Positions 6,448-7,202 of a stretch of 7,202 nt of DNA are shown piece after piece. This DNA comes from an uncultured Candidatus Competibacteraceae bacterium (GTDB lineage: Bacteria > Pseudomonadota > Gammaproteobacteria > Competibacterales > Competibacteraceae). The notes beneath the pieces are model-generated. The model ran no database searches, was not told the origin of the DNA, and saw only the letters and a list, made by a program, of their open reading frames with translations. Position numbers and translations under genes: made by a program. How positions within the stretch are numbered: the stretch's first letter is position 1; the number at the start of each line of letters is the position of its first letter. Location: NCBI GenBank assembly GCA_937872125.1, contig CALMNY010000374.1, positions 1-7,202 on the forward strand. Direction: 5' to 3'.

Positions 6448-6659
6448 AGGCGTTCGGGCAACACGGGGAGACCGGCAGATAGTAGTTCGATCCCTCCCAA
6501 GTCACCACTGACTCGGTCGGGGTCCGGCACGGGCCGATTCGGATCGACGGGCGTTGTGGATTATCGCCAAGATTCCAATCCAAGATAGAGTGTTCCATCC
6601 GTTTTTTTGGTGACTGAATGCCGGCACGGCGCGCCGTCAGGCTGGAGGAAGATGAAGAG
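6448..6659. promoter_or_regulatory. Divergent intergenic region between the hydrolase and the NTF2-like gene
   Basis: This 212-bp spacer must carry the promoters of both divergent genes. On the - strand GATAAT (within 6558-6568) resembles a -10 box for the hydrolase, without a good -35. A small inverted repeat AGTCA-CCAC-TGACT is at 6500-6513. A run of seven T at 6602-6608 is present but has no strong stem before it. No convincing complete promoter could be fixed by eye. Confidence 0.4.
6644..6648 (+). promoter_or_regulatory. Ribosome binding site for the NTF2-like gene
   Basis: GGAGG lies 11 bases before the ATG at 6660, with further purine-rich sequence (GAAGAG) directly before the start. 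It favours 6660 over the in-frame ATG at 6618, which has only a weak GGTGA in front and would put this strong site inside the coding region. Confidence 0.6.
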
Positions 6660-6980
6660 ATGTTCGATCCGACCCAGAAGACTTTGGCTTTGGATTTTGC
6701 CCGCGCGCTCGTGCGCGGAGACTACCCCGCCGCCCACGCGATGTGCAGCCGGCGGCTTCAAGCGCGTCTGGACATAACGGCGTTACATGAGCAGTTCGAG
6801 CGCATGATTCCGCTCGACTGGGGTCCGGTGGACCCGATCGAGTTGGAAGACCGCGATGAATGGCCGTTCGTCTACGTCGTCCTGGGGGGCGCTGTCTATT
6901 CGGAGGCCATCATCATTGAATCGTTTACCCTGGAAGATGGACAGGCCAGGATCGACGCCGTCGAATTCGGACGGCCTTAG
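6660..6980 (+). CDS. Small protein with an NTF2-like (DUF3887/SnoaL-like) pattern
   Basis: The 106-residue product starts MFDPTQKTLALDFARALVRG, with the pattern of NTF2-like small proteins: an amphipathic helix, a GDYPAAHAMCS segment (20-30), a second helix DITALHEQFERMI (38-50), then strands VYVVLGGAVYSEAIIIESFTL (about 71-91) and IDAVEFGRP at the end. NTF2-like folds are cone-shaped and serve many roles, from small-molecule enzymes to immunity or scaffold proteins, so no function is assigned. There is no signal peptide or membrane segment. The gene is transcribed away from the hydrolase, has its own terminator 18 bases after the stop and so looks monocistronic. The alternative ATG at 6618 would add 14 residues (MPARRAVRLEEDEE). 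The fold assignment is by pattern only. Confidence 0.75.
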   Translation: MFDPTQKTLALDFARALVRGDYPAAHAMCSRRLQARLDITALHEQFERMIPLDWGPVDPIELEDRDEWPFVYVVLGGAVYSEAIIIESFTLEDGQARIDAVEFGRP

Positions 6981-6998
6981 GGGTGGCGAAAGTCGTCC

Positions 6999-7031
6999 GC
7001 GGGGTGGGCGACCCTTCCATCCCGCTTTTTT
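6999..7031 (+). terminator. Rho-independent terminator of the NTF2-like gene
   Basis: GCGGGGTGG (6999-7007) pairs with CCATCCCGC (7017-7025) to make a 9-bp stem with one G-U pair and a 9-base loop, followed at once by TTTTTT (7026-7031). This is a textbook intrinsic terminator, 18 bases after the stop codon. Confidence 0.88.
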
Positions 7032-7091
7032 GGCCAGGGAGTTTTCCTCTTCAATACTTCTTATGACATTTGGGGTGGAACCGGCTACCTT

Positions 7092-7202
7092 GTGATCGTG
7101 AACGCTTCTTCCGATCCATCGACCGCCGCGATCCCGGCCGAGATTCCGCTTCCCGTGGGGCCTCCCCTGTCAGAGTCCGCGCGGGTGGCGGCGGCTTTCG
7201 CG
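7092..7202 (+). CDS. Possible start of a further gene, cut by the right edge
   Basis: From GTG at 7092 (or the in-frame GTG at 7098) the frame is open for the last 111 bases: MIVNASSDPSTAAIPAEIPL, then PVGPPLSESARVAAAFA. High GC with third-position G/C and a location just after a terminator are compatible with a new + strand gene. A weak promoter-like pair, TTGGCC (7030-7035) and AATACT (7053-7058) with 17-base spacing, lies upstream. The start region has only a distant GGGGTGG as ribosome site, and the 37 residues are a Pro/Ala-rich leader with no recognisable domain. It may be a real N-terminus or chance. Confidence 0.4.
   Translation, partial: MIVNASSDPSTAAIPAEIPLPVGPPLSESARVAAAFA

Noticed and set aside
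6506..6513. CACTGACT near the hydrolase promoter, matching part of the 8-mer array
   Set aside because: A single 8-base match with no tandem partner is expected by chance in a window of this size.
6602..6608. Run of seven T as a terminator
   Set aside because: There is no stable stem immediately before it, and it lies upstream of a + strand gene rather than after one.
6856..7095. + strand frame running through the NTF2-like gene and the terminator
   Set aside because: It overlaps a better-supported gene in another frame and spans the intrinsic terminator.

Overview
The window is dense, GC-rich bacterial chromosome or large-element DNA. Codons end mostly in G or C, and Shine-Dalgarno sites and one Rho-independent terminator are visible. 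The gene types fit a proteobacterium; a high-GC gammaproteobacterium of the Competibacter/methanotroph kind is a guess from protein style only, not a demonstrated assignment. No rRNA, tRNA, CRISPR array, transposase, integrase or phage structural gene was seen.

Left block (1-3902, + strand): a large helicase of the strawberry notch type, cut by the left window edge just before its Walker A motif, followed after 53 bases by a 157-residue protein of unknown family with a good ribosome binding site. The two are probably co-transcribed. The pair may be a piece of an accessory or genome-conflict module, but the decisive upstream part is outside the window.

Middle block (3903-6447, - strand genes): a perfect 10-bp stem-loop and a 40-bp array of five tandem 8-mers lie between the converging genes. 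The array places stop codons in all six frames and overlaps the stop codon of the next gene, an AAA-type ATPase with a DUF4143 C-terminus. Upstream of that ATPase is a short AT-rich stretch, then the first about 40 codons of a Thg1-like (tRNA-His guanylyltransferase family) gene that breaks off. The Thg1 fragment overlaps by ATGA the end of an intact metallo-beta-lactamase-fold hydrolase gene. The simplest reading is an ancestral MBL-thg1 operon whose second gene was destroyed by a rearrangement that brought in the ATPase.

Right block (6448-7202, + strand): a 212-bp divergent spacer, a 106-residue protein with an NTF2-like look, a clear Rho-independent terminator, and the possible first 37 codons of another gene running off the right edge.

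The most interesting items are the truncated Thg1 with its coupled hydrolase, the six-frame-stop 8-mer array at the ATPase boundary, and the uncharacterised small partner of the strawberry notch helicase. Nothing here proves a new system.
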